Source: JAHJBR01 sp040757035 (lineage in GTDB: Archaea > Micrarchaeota > Micrarchaeia > Anstonellales > Bilamarchaeaceae). From it: 64,000 nt of DNA. Within the stretch, counting starts at the first letter, position 1. The number at the start of each line of letters is the position of its first letter. The stretch is taken from positions 1-64,000 of the forward strand of contig JBFLYM010000001.1 of NCBI GenBank assembly GCA_040757035.1, in the 5' to 3' direction. The position numbers and the translations under genes were made by a program. This document shows, in pieces, positions 32,117 through 40,547 of this stretch. The notes under the pieces were generated by a model that ran no database searches, had not been told where the DNA came from, and worked only from the letters and a program-made list of their open reading frames with translations.

Positions 32117-32785
32117 TCAAGGCATACGCGAAAGCTCTGTTTGAACATTTGCTGCTCTTATAGGATGCGGTTTCGCTATTGAAATATTCTCAAGCGCATT
32201 TATTGTTGCCATCACGGTATTATAAACATTGTTTGTGTTTCCACTTGTTGTACTCCATACATCTTTTATTCCTGCAATTGAAAGAACTTTTTTTACAGTT
32301 GTATTAGACACAAGACCAAGCCCTTTTGGTGCTGGTTTAAGCACCACAATTGTACTTCCTTCTTTACCTTGCGTAGCTTCTGGGATTGAATGCTGCACAC
32401 AACATTTACATTCCCATGAACCACAACCCATTTTAACCGAAATCATTTTTTTCTTTGCTTCTTTTATCGCATAATCTATTGAATATTTAATTTCTTCGGA
32501 TTTTCCAACTCCAATACCAACATGTCCATTTCTATCTCCAACTGCAACAACAACACGGAACTGAATTTTTCTCCCAGAATCGGTTACGCGTTGAGTGCTT
32601 TTAATAAGTAATGTTTCGGCTTCAAGATTAGTAAGTAAAATATCTACTATCTCTGATTCAAGGATTGGTTTTCCAAGATCCGATATTTGTTCAAAGGTTG
32701 TTATTTCTCCGCTTTTAACCATTTCACCTATTTTAGTTTTTGGGTCCCAATTTTCTTTATTAGCGATACTTACTTTTTCACTCAT
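32117..32785 (-). CDS. rps5: Ribosomal protein S5 (uS5)
   Basis: Double-stranded RNA-binding S5 domain with RKIQFRVVVAVGDRNGHVGIGVGKSEEI, then PAPKGLGLVSNTTVKKVLSIAGIKDVWSTTSGNTNN. The ATG at 32785 follows GTGATCTT and lies next to the uL18 stop, so I prefer it over an upstream in-frame ATG that would overlap uL18. Confidence 0.96.
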   Translation of the reverse strand: MSEKVSIANKENWDPKTKIGEMVKSGEITTFEQISDLGKPILESEIVDILLTNLEAETLLIKSTQRVTDSGRKIQFRVVVAVGDRNGHVGIGVGKSEEIKYSIDYAIKEAKKKMISVKMGCGSWECKCCVQHSIPEATQGKEGSTIVVLKPAPKGLGLVSNTTVKKVLSIAGIKDVWSTTSGNTNNVYNTVMATINALENISIAKPHPIRAANVQTELSRMP

Positions 32786-32789
32786 AAGA

Positions 32790-33293
32790 TCACTTCGCCT
32801 CAAATTTTTTCTTTGTTGCTTCAAATATGTCTTTCATTCCTTTTAAATGGATGAGATGAGAGCCACTCAATCTATCTGAAATAATTTTTGATTCATCAAA
32901 CGGAATATTTATTCCGCCATCTATCGCACCTTTTACAGCAGCAAAAATTACAGCTCCTTTTGAAGGAGTATTGTTTATATCTGCAATCGCAGCTGTTATT
33001 CCATATTTGATTTTTGCTTGTTTGGCGGCATAAAACCCTGCAAGATAAGCGGTAGGAGTATTGCATTTTGCAGGAAAATCCGCAATTCTTTTAAGTAATG
33101 ATGAATGCATATTGTATAATATCTTATCCCCATTTTTGGAATATTGTACAAACTGAATAACAAATCCAGTATTAGTACGCCTGATCACCATCCGAATTTT
33201 TCCACTTTTTATCAGCGCAAGCCTTTTTGCATAATTAGTTTTTCCTTCGCGGGTTCTTCGAAATGGCATCACAAATGTAGTTTTTACTTTCAT
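32790..33293 (-). CDS. rpl18: Ribosomal protein L18 (uL18)
   Basis: 5S rRNA-binding protein. MPFRRTREGKTNYAKRLALIKSGKIRMVIRRTNTGFVIQFVQYSKNGDKIL, then CNTPTAYLAGFYAAKQAKIKYG and KGAVIFAAVKGAIDGGINIPF. Length 167 aa is slightly short for archaea. The eL19-uL18-uS5 order is standard. Confidence 0.95.
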   Translation of the reverse strand: MKVKTTFVMPFRRTREGKTNYAKRLALIKSGKIRMVIRRTNTGFVIQFVQYSKNGDKILYNMHSSLLKRIADFPAKCNTPTAYLAGFYAAKQAKIKYGITAAIADINNTPSKGAVIFAAVKGAIDGGINIPFDESKIISDRLSGSHLIHLKGMKDIFEATKKKFEAK

Positions 33294-33358
33294 TTAATCA
33301 TCTTTTTAATTATCTGTTTTTTTGTTTTTTTACTTCTTTAAATCGCCTTTAATTGTTC

Positions 33359-33796
33359 TTAATTATTTTTAATTGTTTTTTCTATGTATAAATTGTTTTC
33401 CTTGAGGAACATCAACAACGCTTTTTTTCCTTTAAATGAACCGCCCTTTATTCTGAGATATATTTTACGTTTATCCTTTTTGTCAACATTACCTTCTGAA
33501 ACAAGTTTAGAAAGATATTTTCTTTGTGCTCTTATATTGTTCATCCATTTTTTCTTTTTTGGCGTGCGCGCATTCATGCTTCCTTTTCGCGAACCAATAA
33601 GTTTCTTTTTTCTTTTATTTCTAACTTTAAATCCTGCACATTGCTTGATATAAATTACTTTGTCTTTTATAAGGCCCTTTACATCTGCCCGCGTAAGCGC
33701 TTTTTTCGCCCTTTCCAATTCTTCAGATTTTATTTTTATTTTGTTTTCGCCAACATCAAGAATTTCGGACGCGAGTCTTCTTATTGTTGAAAGCAT
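33359..33796 (-). CDS. rpl19e: Ribosomal protein L19e (eL19)
   Basis: Archaeal/eukaryotic-specific large-subunit protein. MLSTIRRLASEILDVGENKIKI, ADVKGLIKDKVI, then the basic RKGSMNARTPKKKKWMNNIRAQRKYL. AGGTGATTGATTC precedes the ATG. Length 145 aa is normal. Confidence 0.96.
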   Translation of the reverse strand: MLSTIRRLASEILDVGENKIKIKSEELERAKKALTRADVKGLIKDKVIYIKQCAGFKVRNKRKKKLIGSRKGSMNARTPKKKKWMNNIRAQRKYLSKLVSEGNVDKKDKRKIYLRIKGGSFKGKKALLMFLKENNLYIEKTIKNN

Positions 33797-33821
33797 GAAT
33801 CAATCACCTAAATTATTTAGA

Positions 33822-34196
33822 TTATTCTAATTGAGAATCGTTTAGGTTGAGAACCCTGATTTTCATTTTATCTGCCATTTTTTTCAGTTCGTTTCGCTTC
33901 TTTTTTCCAACTCCTTTTGCAATACGCGCCACGTTATTCGCGCTTACTTTGTTTTTGAGTTCATCCGCGTTATGAATAAGTACTTCGAACAAACCGCATG
34001 GGTGGATTCCGCGTACCTCTGAACGATTTTTGTATCCTATGCGTGGACTTGCGCCTGCAAACGAACATCTTATTCTTTTTTTGTTGTCAATACCCCTTGG
34101 TTTTCTCCATCTTGGTTTAACTCGCTTTTTAAATCCTGCATTGAGGACATTAAATTTTGGTTTTGATTTTTTTCGTGCGAGTTTTTGTTTTAGCAT
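33822..34196 (-). CDS. rpl32e: Ribosomal protein L32e (eL32)
   Basis: Landmarks KKRVKPRWRKPRGIDNKKRIRCSFAGASPRIGYKNRSEVRGIHPCGLFEVLIHN. I take the ATG at 34196 because GGTGAATAAA immediately precedes it; earlier in-frame codons exist up to 34220. Archaeal/eukaryotic-specific. Confidence 0.95.
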   Translation of the reverse strand: MLKQKLARKKSKPKFNVLNAGFKKRVKPRWRKPRGIDNKKRIRCSFAGASPRIGYKNRSEVRGIHPCGLFEVLIHNADELKNKVSANNVARIAKGVGKKKRNELKKMADKMKIRVLNLNDSQLE

Positions 34197-34233
34197 TTTA
34201 TTCACCAATTCATTCATCAATAATTATATAATT

Positions 34234-34716
34234 TCATATTTCATATATTCCATCCTGAAATATTCGGCAATCTTTATTTCTTACGCGTAGCGCGCGTTTG
34301 AAATTTGCTATTGTCTGGCCAAGCGCTTCTTTATCTGGACTAGAAATAATTACTTCCTGCCCTTTTACATCTATTTTTGTTTTCCCAATTATTTTTGATG
34401 TACGCGGAAGTTTTTCCCCCATAAGATTTTTTATATTGATACTATTTCCCTTTATCTCCAATGTAAATGGAAAGTGCGCATAAATAAGTTTGAATTTTCT
34501 TGAATACCCATGTTGTACACCGTTTATCATATTTTTGATATGCGCTTCCAATGTTTTTTTGATTGCTTTACTACGACTCTCAATCTTTAGCTGGTTTCCA
34601 TCCATGGTTATTTCGCTTTCAGATATTTTAAAGCGTTTTTCAACTTCACCATTCGGACCCTTTATTTTCACTAATCCGTCCGTAATAATTATTATAATTC
34701 CATCCGGTATCTCCAT
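34234..34716 (-). CDS. rpl6: Ribosomal protein L6 (uL6)
   Basis: Two-fold repeated L6 domain: MEIPDGIIIIITDGLVKIKGPNGEVEKRF in the first half and FPFTLEIKGNSINIKNLMGEKLPRTSKIIG in the second, ending IFQDGIYEI. GGTGATTAGA precedes the ATG at 34716. Confidence 0.95.
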   Translation of the reverse strand: MEIPDGIIIIITDGLVKIKGPNGEVEKRFKISESEITMDGNQLKIESRSKAIKKTLEAHIKNMINGVQHGYSRKFKLIYAHFPFTLEIKGNSINIKNLMGEKLPRTSKIIGKTKIDVKGQEVIISSPDKEALGQTIANFKRALRVRNKDCRIFQDGIYEI

Positions 34717-34780
34717 TCTAATCACCACACAACATCATCCTAAAAGCCATGGAATTTACTTTTACTAATATTTACTTCTA

Positions 34781-35161
34781 CTAATAGATATAGGCGATCA
34801 ATCTTCCTCCTATTCCAAACTCTTGCGCTACAGTATTTGTAATTATTCCATTTGATGTTGAAACGATTATTACTCCTATGTTATATGCAGGGAGAAATTG
34901 TTGCTCAAATTTCTGCCATTCGTTTTTCTTTACCGAGATGCGCGGTTTGATCACTCCTGCCTCATTAATTTTTCCTGCTAATTCAACTTCGTATTTATTA
35001 CCTCTTCCGTTTTCTATAAATTGATAAGATACTATATAACCTTCATTTTTGAGAATATCAAGTATTTTACCTATTATCTTAGATGCTTTAAATGTACAAT
35101 ATTTTTGTCCAGCGATTTCATGCGTTTTCATTGTATTAAGCGCATCAGCAACTATGTCCAA
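34781..35161 (-). CDS. rps8: Ribosomal protein S8 (uS8)
   Basis: 16S central-domain protein. MDIVADALNTMKTHEIAGQKYC and IGKILDILKNEGYIVSYQFIENGRGNKYEVELAGKINEAGVIKPRISVKK, with the C-terminal STSNGIITNTVAQEFGIGGRLIAYIY. The start is a TTG with GGGTGAT five bases upstream. Confidence 0.95.
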   Translation of the reverse strand: MDIVADALNTMKTHEIAGQKYCTFKASKIIGKILDILKNEGYIVSYQFIENGRGNKYEVELAGKINEAGVIKPRISVKKNEWQKFEQQFLPAYNIGVIIVSTSNGIITNTVAQEFGIGGRLIAYIY

Positions 35162-35182
35162 TTTATCACCCTTAATATTTCC

Positions 35183-35341
35183 TTAATATTTTCTAAAATT
35201 AATGTATTCCGCAACTTCACGAAAGCATCTCCTGCATACAAAAAGAGCATATTTTCTTATCAATGCACGTGCATTACCGCATACTTTGCATTTTCTTATA
35301 CCCCTTGCCTTGAACTTTTCTTCAAACCGAACATTTGTCAT
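35183..35341 (-). CDS. rps14: Ribosomal protein S14 (uS14), 52 aa
   Basis: This short frame encodes MTNVRFEEKFKARGIRKCKVCGNARALIRKYALFVCRRCFREVAEY and ends INFRKY. CKVC and CRRC form the zinc site of the Zn-binding S14 form used by archaea. It occupies exactly the S14 slot between uL5 and uS8, starting one base before the uL5 stop region. Confidence 0.95.
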   Translation of the reverse strand: MTNVRFEEKFKARGIRKCKVCGNARALIRKYALFVCRRCFREVAEYINFRKY

Positions 35342-35342
35342 T

Positions 35343-35891
35343 TTATTGCACCTCGTCCTCTACCTTTGCATTGAGATAAGTTTTTGTGAAGTTAATTGCT
35401 TCTTCTTTAGTTATAAATTGTACCTTTGGGATTTTTGAAGCGCGTTTCATTCGATCTCTGATCCGTTGGCCTTTTCTTTTGAGCGTAACACATACATCAA
35501 ACCCAAACACTCCTACCTTTGGATCATATTTTGCTTTAGGAAAATCTATGCATTCTTTTACTCCAAATGCAAAATTGCCATTTTTATCAAAATTAGTTTT
35601 GTTGATTTTCCTTTTTATAGAATCCAATGCTTTGTTCAGGAAATCAAGTGCGATTGCTCCTCTAAGCGTAGTTTTAAGTCCTATTGGTAGTCCGACTCTA
35701 AGCTTAAATACTGGATTTCTTTTTTTTGCTTTGGTTTCTATAAATTTTTTACCAATTAATTTTTCCATAAATGTTTTTATTCCATCCAATCTCTCTCCCG
35801 GAGAACCTACCCCAATATTTATTGTAACTTTCTCTAAAACAATCTGTCTCATTGGATTTGTCAAGTTAATTGGATTATCTTCTTTAGTCAT
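35343..35891 (-). CDS. rpl5: Ribosomal protein L5 (uL5)
   Basis: MRQIVLEKVTINIGVGSPGERLDGIKTFMEKLIGKKFIETKAKKRNPVFKLRVGLPIGLKTTLRG is the conserved 5S-RNA-contacting region, followed by FGVKECIDFPKAKYDPKVGVFGFDVCVTLKRKG. The ATG overlaps the eS4 stop (TAATG), showing translational coupling. Confidence 0.96.
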   Translation of the reverse strand: MTKEDNPINLTNPMRQIVLEKVTINIGVGSPGERLDGIKTFMEKLIGKKFIETKAKKRNPVFKLRVGLPIGLKTTLRGAIALDFLNKALDSIKRKINKTNFDKNGNFAFGVKECIDFPKAKYDPKVGVFGFDVCVTLKRKGQRIRDRMKRASKIPKVQFITKEEAINFTKTYLNAKVEDEVQ

Positions 35892-36664
35892 TAAGACGCA
35901 CCTTTATTTTCGGATTGTGTTTTGTTTTCTGTCTGTGTTTTGTCTTCGGACTGAAGTAATGAATAATCATGATAAAACTCGTTGATTACCATTAGATATT
36001 TTGCCGCTGTAATAAATTCTTCTTTGCCCTTTAGTTTTGCTTCTTGCCCACCACTGCCCTCTTTTCTTTCAACTAGTGATTCAAGATTTGCGATGCTACC
36101 GATGTGTTTTCCCTCTGTAACAAGACATTTCGCACCTTTTTCAAATTTAAGAATATTATCAATTTTTTGTTCAGGAACCGTTATTATTATACTATCACCA
36201 ACACAAATATTATTATCCGCAATAATGTTTCTTCCGTCATGAAGCGTAATATTAATTTTTCCTTTTTTTATTACATGTTTTTTTACTATCTTCCCGATTT
36301 TACTATTCACATGTTTGGTTTCTACCGGTATTAACTGGCCTTTTGTATTAAGTACTATTTGATATGCTTTACCTACCTTTGGGAAAAAAATTAAATCCAT
36401 CAAACCGATTGGAAATCGTTCATCTTTTCTTATTACATTATCTACGAATACTTGTTTTGCGTTCAAAACTTTGCGAGTCTCTGAAGCACTTTTTGTTATA
36501 CAAAGCACATCTCTTATAAGAACGCCGAGCGGAATTGCTTTCGCTTTTGGATGCGTACCTGGATTTGTACTCATGATAAATTTGTATTCTTTTTTATTAT
36601 ATATTGGAATCGCTTTTGGAATCGCGAGTCTTTTTGTATGAGATGTTTCTCCTTTTTTAGCCAT
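35891..36664 (-). CDS. rps4e: Ribosomal protein S4e (eS4)
   Basis: Archaeal/eukaryotic protein with an S4-like RNA-binding segment (GVLIRDVLCITKSASETRKVLNAKQVFVDNVIRKDERFPIGLMDLI) and a C-terminal KOW motif (FEKGAKCLVTEGKHIGSIANLESL). The tail holds repeated TQTENKTQSENK-type residues. Coupled to uL5. Confidence 0.96.
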   Translation of the reverse strand: MAKKGETSHTKRLAIPKAIPIYNKKEYKFIMSTNPGTHPKAKAIPLGVLIRDVLCITKSASETRKVLNAKQVFVDNVIRKDERFPIGLMDLIFFPKVGKAYQIVLNTKGQLIPVETKHVNSKIGKIVKKHVIKKGKINITLHDGRNIIADNNICVGDSIIITVPEQKIDNILKFEKGAKCLVTEGKHIGSIANLESLVERKEGSGGQEAKLKGKEEFITAAKYLMVINEFYHDYSLLQSEDKTQTENKTQSENKGAS

Positions 36665-36705
36665 TTTTCCACCCGCTCATTAGCTGTATTTATTATATTT
36701 TTGTG

Positions 36706-37089
36706 TTATATTTTTGGCGCTTCACCATCGTCCACCGTCGTCGTTTGTTCGCCGAATTTCTTTTTTCTATCCTTTGTCATATTAAGTTCAATAAGCATAA
36801 GATTAGACGGCTGAAAGGGAATTAATTTTTCTGTTCCCTTCGCGTTTTTTCTTGAAATTCCTTCCAAATAAACCAAGCGTTTTACATAACTTATTTTTGC
36901 AATTTTGCTTGTTTTATTTCTATGAATACCGCGCATTATCTTTACACTATCGCCTTTGTTTGCGAGTAGCGCGCGTGTCTTTATGTTGAGCTTATTTCTA
37001 AGTTCCTTTGAGGTATGTACATGCATAAGATTTTTGCGCGTGTGCAATTTTGCGCTGTAAAATTTTTTTCTTTCGCTATCTCTTTTCAT
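36706..37089 (-). CDS. rpl24: Ribosomal protein L24 (uL24)
   Basis: KOW-motif protein: LRNKLNIKTRALLANKGDSVKIMRGIHRNKTSKIAKISYVKRLVYLEGI. The ATG overlaps the uL14 stop (TAATGA), so the pair is coupled. The acidic C-terminal tail is a small extension. Confidence 0.94.
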   Translation of the reverse strand: MKRDSERKKFYSAKLHTRKNLMHVHTSKELRNKLNIKTRALLANKGDSVKIMRGIHRNKTSKIAKISYVKRLVYLEGISRKNAKGTEKLIPFQPSNLMLIELNMTKDRKKKFGEQTTTVDDGEAPKI

Positions 37090-37487
37090 TATATCACCGC
37101 GGATGCGATTGCCGAAACTTTTGGATATCTATTTATAATCTCTTTCGCAACCACTCCTTTGATTTCCGTTCCGACAGGAAGTCCATCTTCGGTAATAAGC
37201 ACTGCTGCGTTGTCTTCAAACTGAACGGTATTTCCATTACAGCGTTTGAACGGCATTTTCTGCCTTATTATAAGCGCTCTTACTACTTTTTTTATCATTT
37301 CTGGTTTTCCTTTTTTTACCGATGCGATTATCACGTCTCCGATCCCTGCCGCTGGATAACGATTTCTCACTCCGCGTAGATTAAGCACATTTATAATTTC
37401 TATTTCTTTTGCGCCACTGTTATCATGGCATATAATTTTGCTACCAACCTGCAAGCCGCGCGTTATTGATGCTCCAAGCCCTTTCAT
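37089..37487 (-). CDS. rpl14: Ribosomal protein L14 (uL14)
   Basis: MKGLGASITRGLQVGSKIICHDNSGAKEIEIINVL, AAGIGDVIIASVKKGKPEMIKKVVRALIIRQKMPFKR and FEDNAAVLI are the L14 hallmarks of the inter-subunit face. 132 aa, normal. Confidence 0.97.
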   Translation of the reverse strand: MKGLGASITRGLQVGSKIICHDNSGAKEIEIINVLNLRGVRNRYPAAGIGDVIIASVKKGKPEMIKKVVRALIIRQKMPFKRCNGNTVQFEDNAAVLITEDGLPVGTEIKGVVAKEIINRYPKVSAIASAVI

Positions 37488-37566
37488 CTTTAATCACCAA
37501 TTATCTTACTAATCTCATTATTTACTATCATCTCATTATTATCTCACTATTATCTTTATCTTGAGA

Positions 37567-37866
37567 TTATTTTATTATACTCATTATGATCCATGCCTTT
37601 GTTTTACTCATCTTTTTTGTTTCGCCTATCTCAACCACATCTCCTATTTTTGCATTTATGCAGGATGGGTTGTGTACAACTATCCTACTGCGCTCCTTAG
37701 AAATTCTATTATACTTTGGCATGATATTTGAAATGTTTCTTTCCACAATTGCTGTTCTTTTTCCTTTATCGCTTACAACAATTCCTTTAGTTCTTCTTCC
37801 TCTTATCTTAAGTCCTGCGTGCTTAAAACAATTTTTGTCATCACATTTTTCTTCCATATTTTCCAT
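37567..37866 (-). CDS. rps17: Ribosomal protein S17 (uS17)
   Basis: Archaeal S17 with CFKHAGLKIRGRRTKGIVVSDKGKRTAIVERNI, SRIVVHNPSCINAKIGDVVEIGETKKMSKTKAWIIM. First gene of this ribosomal run; the usual upstream genes (uL29, uS3, SUI1) are absent. A TATA box (GTATATAAT on the minus strand, about 37889-37897) belonging to the edge of the modular repeat lies about 25 nt before the ATG, so the repeat edge probably provides the operon promoter. Confidence 0.95.
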   Translation of the reverse strand: MENMEEKCDDKNCFKHAGLKIRGRRTKGIVVSDKGKRTAIVERNISNIMPKYNRISKERSRIVVHNPSCINAKIGDVVEIGETKKMSKTKAWIIMSIIK

Positions 37867-37888
37867 CACCAAACATTTGGGTTTTAAA

Positions 37889-37982
37889 TTATATACGCAA
37901 CCAACTAAGTTTTTCCGGTTTGTTTTTTAGGTTTTATCTCGATGGGTTGCGTATATGCGATCCACGTTTTTTTAGTGGATCG
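37889..37982 (-). repeat. Modular palindromic repeat, short copy before uS17
   Basis: In the uS17 direction it runs from the GATCCAC hairpin (37958-37982) through GCATATACGCAACC, ATCGAGATAAAACC and CGGAAAAACTTAGTTGGTTG to GCGTATATAA. The 12-bp ATATACGCAACC (37891-37902) and GGTTGCGTATAT (37945-37956) on the + strand are perfect inverted repeats. The central 140-150 bp of the 30 kb copy are missing. Confidence 0.8.
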
Positions 37983-38227
37983 GTATATTCTCTATTATAA
38001 ACATTGATACACATTATTCTAGTTGTGCGTAATTATACGTAATTTCAATAATTCTGATTTCTTTGCTTACAATTTTTTTTCCTTTTTTCAGTAAATTCAA
38101 TATTTAGCAAAGGTATCAGAATTTAAATATCGCGTCTAGAAAAGTATTATTTTTCTTTTAGATAAAATGTATTGTATGGATGTAAGGATTTAAAAGGATT
38201 TGTTTCAGTTATTTTATTCAGGCTCAG

Positions 38228-38343
38228 GCCACGGTAGCTCAGCTGGGAGAGCATTCGGCTGAAGAATTCGATTTCAAAACAAGAAACCTGAAACTGAAAA
38301 TTCAGTTACCGAAGGGTCGTTGGTTCAAGTCCGACCCGTGGCA
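38228..38343 (+). tRNA. tRNA-Phe (GAA) with a 43-nt intron
   Basis: Acceptor GCCACGG/CCGTGGC with discriminator A; D-arm TAGCTCAGCTGGGAGAGC; anticodon stem TTCGG/CCGAA around CTGAAGA with GAA at 38261-38263; T-arm around GGTTCAAGTCC. The intron is placed at 38265-38307, the canonical 37/38 site. No CCA is encoded. The last 22 bases plus four more are repeated at 38505-38530. Confidence 0.93.
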
Positions 38344-38455
38344 ATAAGCGTTTTTAGTTTCCTGCTTTTCTGCTTTTAGTTTTCAATATCTTCAAAATCT
38401 AACGAGTGTAACGAGTGTAATTGGAGGGGGAGTCGGGAGGAACACAAGAACCTGA

Positions 38456-38491
38456 GGGGGAACGCCAACTTAATACATAATAAGTTCCCCC
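38456..38491. other. Hairpin inside the tRNA-Phe scar segment
   Basis: GGGGGAAC (38456-38463) and GTTCCCCC (38484-38491) form an 8-bp GC-rich stem; the flanks extend the pairing imperfectly. AACGAGTGT is also repeated in tandem near 38401-38419. The whole 38348-38504 segment is bounded by the tRNA-derived direct repeats and is unlike its surroundings in base composition. Confidence 0.45.
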
Positions 38492-39105
38492 TTGGGTTTG
38501 TGAAGGTTCAAGTCCGACCCGTGGCAATAATCCTTGGGCTGACATTTATATTCCGCAATTACGTGGTGTTTAGCTCCTGAAGGACTAAGTTCGCTCGCCA
38601 TAAGATAAAAATTTTCAACTTTAAAATCGCCAAATTTCCATTTCTGATATTTTTCAAAAAACTGCTTCATGTCCATTTTTTTAATTCGCGCGAGCGTGAT
38701 ATGTCCAACGAACTGTTCTGAAGGAAATTCTGGCAATGCTTTGTTTATTTCATTCGCAAATTCAACGAGTTCTTGCGTTTTGCATCTCGCCCATATTACA
38801 CGTGCATGCTGCTTGTTTGGAAACGCGCCTATGCCTTCTATAGCAACATTAAATGCAGGATACTCAACCGTGCGCAATTGCTGCTCTATTTTCTGAATTT
38901 TTTTGGAGTCGACTTCGCCTAAAAATTTTATTGTGATGTGGATATTTTCATTATTAACTACGGTTACCTTAGCTCCTCCACTTGTCGCTTTAGCTACTCC
39001 ATTTATTGTTTTATCTCCTAAAGGTTTTCCTAAAAGTTCGCATTGCACACTATAGATCGCACGCTTTATCCATACCGGAACGCCAACAGAAACGAAAAAT
39101 CGCAT
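38470..39105 (-). CDS. thpR: RNA 2',3'-cyclic phosphodiesterase (LigT/ThpR)
   Basis: Two-H phosphoesterase with both catalytic motifs: HITIKFLGEVD (about residue 55) and HITLARIKKMD (about 136), plus MRFFVSVGVP at the start. The family's usual body ends near VIAEYKC. The last twenty or so residues (after PKDYCHGSDL) are encoded by the second copy of the tRNA-Phe 3' end read in reverse and by the adjacent hairpin DNA, so the tail appears to have been created by integration or deletion. The fold and active site are unaffected. Confidence 0.92.
   Translation of the reverse strand: MRFFVSVGVPVWIKRAIYSVQCELLGKPLGDKTINGVAKATSGGAKVTVVNNENIHITIKFLGEVDSKKIQKIEQQLRTVEYPAFNVAIEGIGAFPNKQHARVIWARCKTQELVEFANEINKALPEFPSEQFVGHITLARIKKMDMKQFFEKYQKWKFGDFKVENFYLMASELSPSGAKHHVIAEYKCQPKDYCHGSDLNLHKPKGELIMY
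38505..38530 (+). repeat. Duplicate of tRNA-Phe 3' end
   Basis: 26 bases identical to 38322-38347, starting GGTTCAAGTCCGACCCGTGG and ending CAATAA, and including the T-arm and 3' acceptor of tRNA-Phe. The 183-bp period leaves about 157 bp of foreign-looking DNA between. This is an attL/attR-like pair from an integrated element that was largely lost. Confidence 0.7.
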
Positions 39106-39188
39106 AATTCAATTTATAATATATTCTGTTTTATATTTATATTTGTATTTTTATTTGTATTTTTATTTACATCTGTTCGGTTTTTTCT

Positions 39189-39752
39189 ATGATAATTGTA
39201 GTTTCTGGTTTTCGCGGTTCTGGTAAAACACTCTTTGGTAAAATAGCAAAGAAAATGAAATGTGCTGTTTTTGAGATGAGTGAACCAGTTTTTGCATTAA
39301 TGAAAGAATTAAAAATGAAAATAAACAATGAAAACGTACGCAATTTTGCAACTGATTTTAGGGAAAGCGGAGGAATGGATGCAGTTGCAAAACTTATTCT
39401 TCCAAAGATAAAGAGTACATACCAAGAACATAAAGGAGAACGAAATATTGTAATAATCGGTGCAAGATGTATAGAAGAAGTTGAAATTTTCCGCTTAGTT
39501 GATTGCGTATTAACAATCGCAATAATCAGCGACGAAAAAATCAGGTTCGCGCGTATAAAAAAAAGAGGAAATCTCAGCGATCCGGACGAATTAAAGAATT
39601 TCAGATGGGCAGACCAAGTTGAAGTGAAATGGGGATTAAAAAAACTTGTTGATGAATCAGAGATGAAGATAGAGAATAACAGAACCGTAGAAGAATTTGT
39701 GGAAAAGGTAAAATCAATATTAGCTTCTAAATTGTACCACCCAAGTAAATAA
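39189..39752 (+). CDS. UPF0200-like nucleotide kinase
   Basis: P-loop VVSGFRGSGKTLFGKIAKKMK at the N-terminus, FEMSEPVFALMKEL after it, ATDFRESGGMDAVAKLILPKI in the middle, IIGARCIEEVEIF as Walker B-like, and a lid with RFARIKKRGN. This is the layout of the archaeal UPF0200 family of small kinases related to dephospho-CoA kinase and adenylate kinase. The substrate is not known. It starts 83 bases from divergent thpR. Confidence 0.72.
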   Translation: MIIVVSGFRGSGKTLFGKIAKKMKCAVFEMSEPVFALMKELKMKINNENVRNFATDFRESGGMDAVAKLILPKIKSTYQEHKGERNIVIIGARCIEEVEIFRLVDCVLTIAIISDEKIRFARIKKRGNLSDPDELKNFRWADQVEVKWGLKKLVDESEMKIENNRTVEEFVEKVKSILASKLYHPSK

Positions 39753-39936
39753 TCCAATGTTTTTTGCTAACTCTGTACTTTTCACGTACTGCTAAAGTAT
39801 CGTCAAAGTACTGTTAATGAACAAACACGCATTATGGCGTATTATGAATTTGCAAAGGTTAGGCATAGAAAAACATTTATATATGAAGTGGTAATATGTA
39901 TATATAACTGTACATAACAATTAGAGTTGTGGAAAA

Positions 39937-40545
39937 ATGCATATCATTCACAAACATACTACGCTATCAACCATTAATTGCCCGATATCGCAGCTTAGCC
40001 AGCGGTTTAAAGGCAAAACTTTGCGCGAAAAATACATAACTTGTTTCGATCCTATATTTGTCGAGCCGCTAAACCATAAATACAAGGATCACAAAGATGA
40101 TGAAAAAATTAATATTTTATTCAAAGCAATTGAGCTGTTAAATTATGCTGACTGTATAAATTGCCAAAATAATAAAAAAATTTATGATTTTGTACTCGAA
40201 GCAATTAAAATGCTTGTCGAATTAAAAGAATATCGCCTCTTGGATTTTATTTTTAGAATTAGTCGAAATCGAGATATACGAACAACGATAGCCAACGAAT
40301 ACGCTAAGCGGTTTGAGGAGTTTACTCCTAAGTTTACTCATAAAGACTTAGATATCTTAAGTATCTTGACCATTGTTGCTATATCAGCAGATAATGAACA
40401 AATTGCACTTCTAGCAGTTCGAAAAATTGGTGATATTGAAAAGAAATGCAGTAATTTAGTAGAGATTCAGCGTAAGTCAAAATATCTATCGGTAATGCAG
40501 AAAGCAGGCAAAATTATAGACTCTTACAGTTGTTATCTTCGCTAA
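39937..40545 (+). CDS. Hypothetical helical protein, 202 aa
   Basis: I do not recognise it. Entirely alpha-helical in appearance with Leu-rich segments in the last 120 residues (YRLLDFIFRISRN, LSILTIVAISADNEQIALLAVRKIG) that could be helical repeats of HEAT/TPR type. No signal peptide. GTATATATAAC lies about 30 nt before the ATG. It converges on the beta-CASP gene with two bases between stops. Confidence 0.6.
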   Translation: MHIIHKHTTLSTINCPISQLSQRFKGKTLREKYITCFDPIFVEPLNHKYKDHKDDEKINILFKAIELLNYADCINCQNNKKIYDFVLEAIKMLVELKEYRLLDFIFRISRNRDIRTTIANEYAKRFEEFTPKFTHKDLDILSILTIVAISADNEQIALLAVRKIGDIEKKCSNLVEIQRKSKYLSVMQKAGKIIDSYSCYLR

Positions 40546-40547
40546 AA

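Noticed and set aside
35386..35985. 199-codon + strand frame opposite uL5 and eS4
   Set aside because: Antisense shadow of two ribosomal genes.
39167..39757. 196-codon minus-strand frame opposite the UPF0200-like kinase
   Set aside because: The + strand frame has a P-loop and family motifs; the reverse frame is Ser/Phe-rich and has no start signal.
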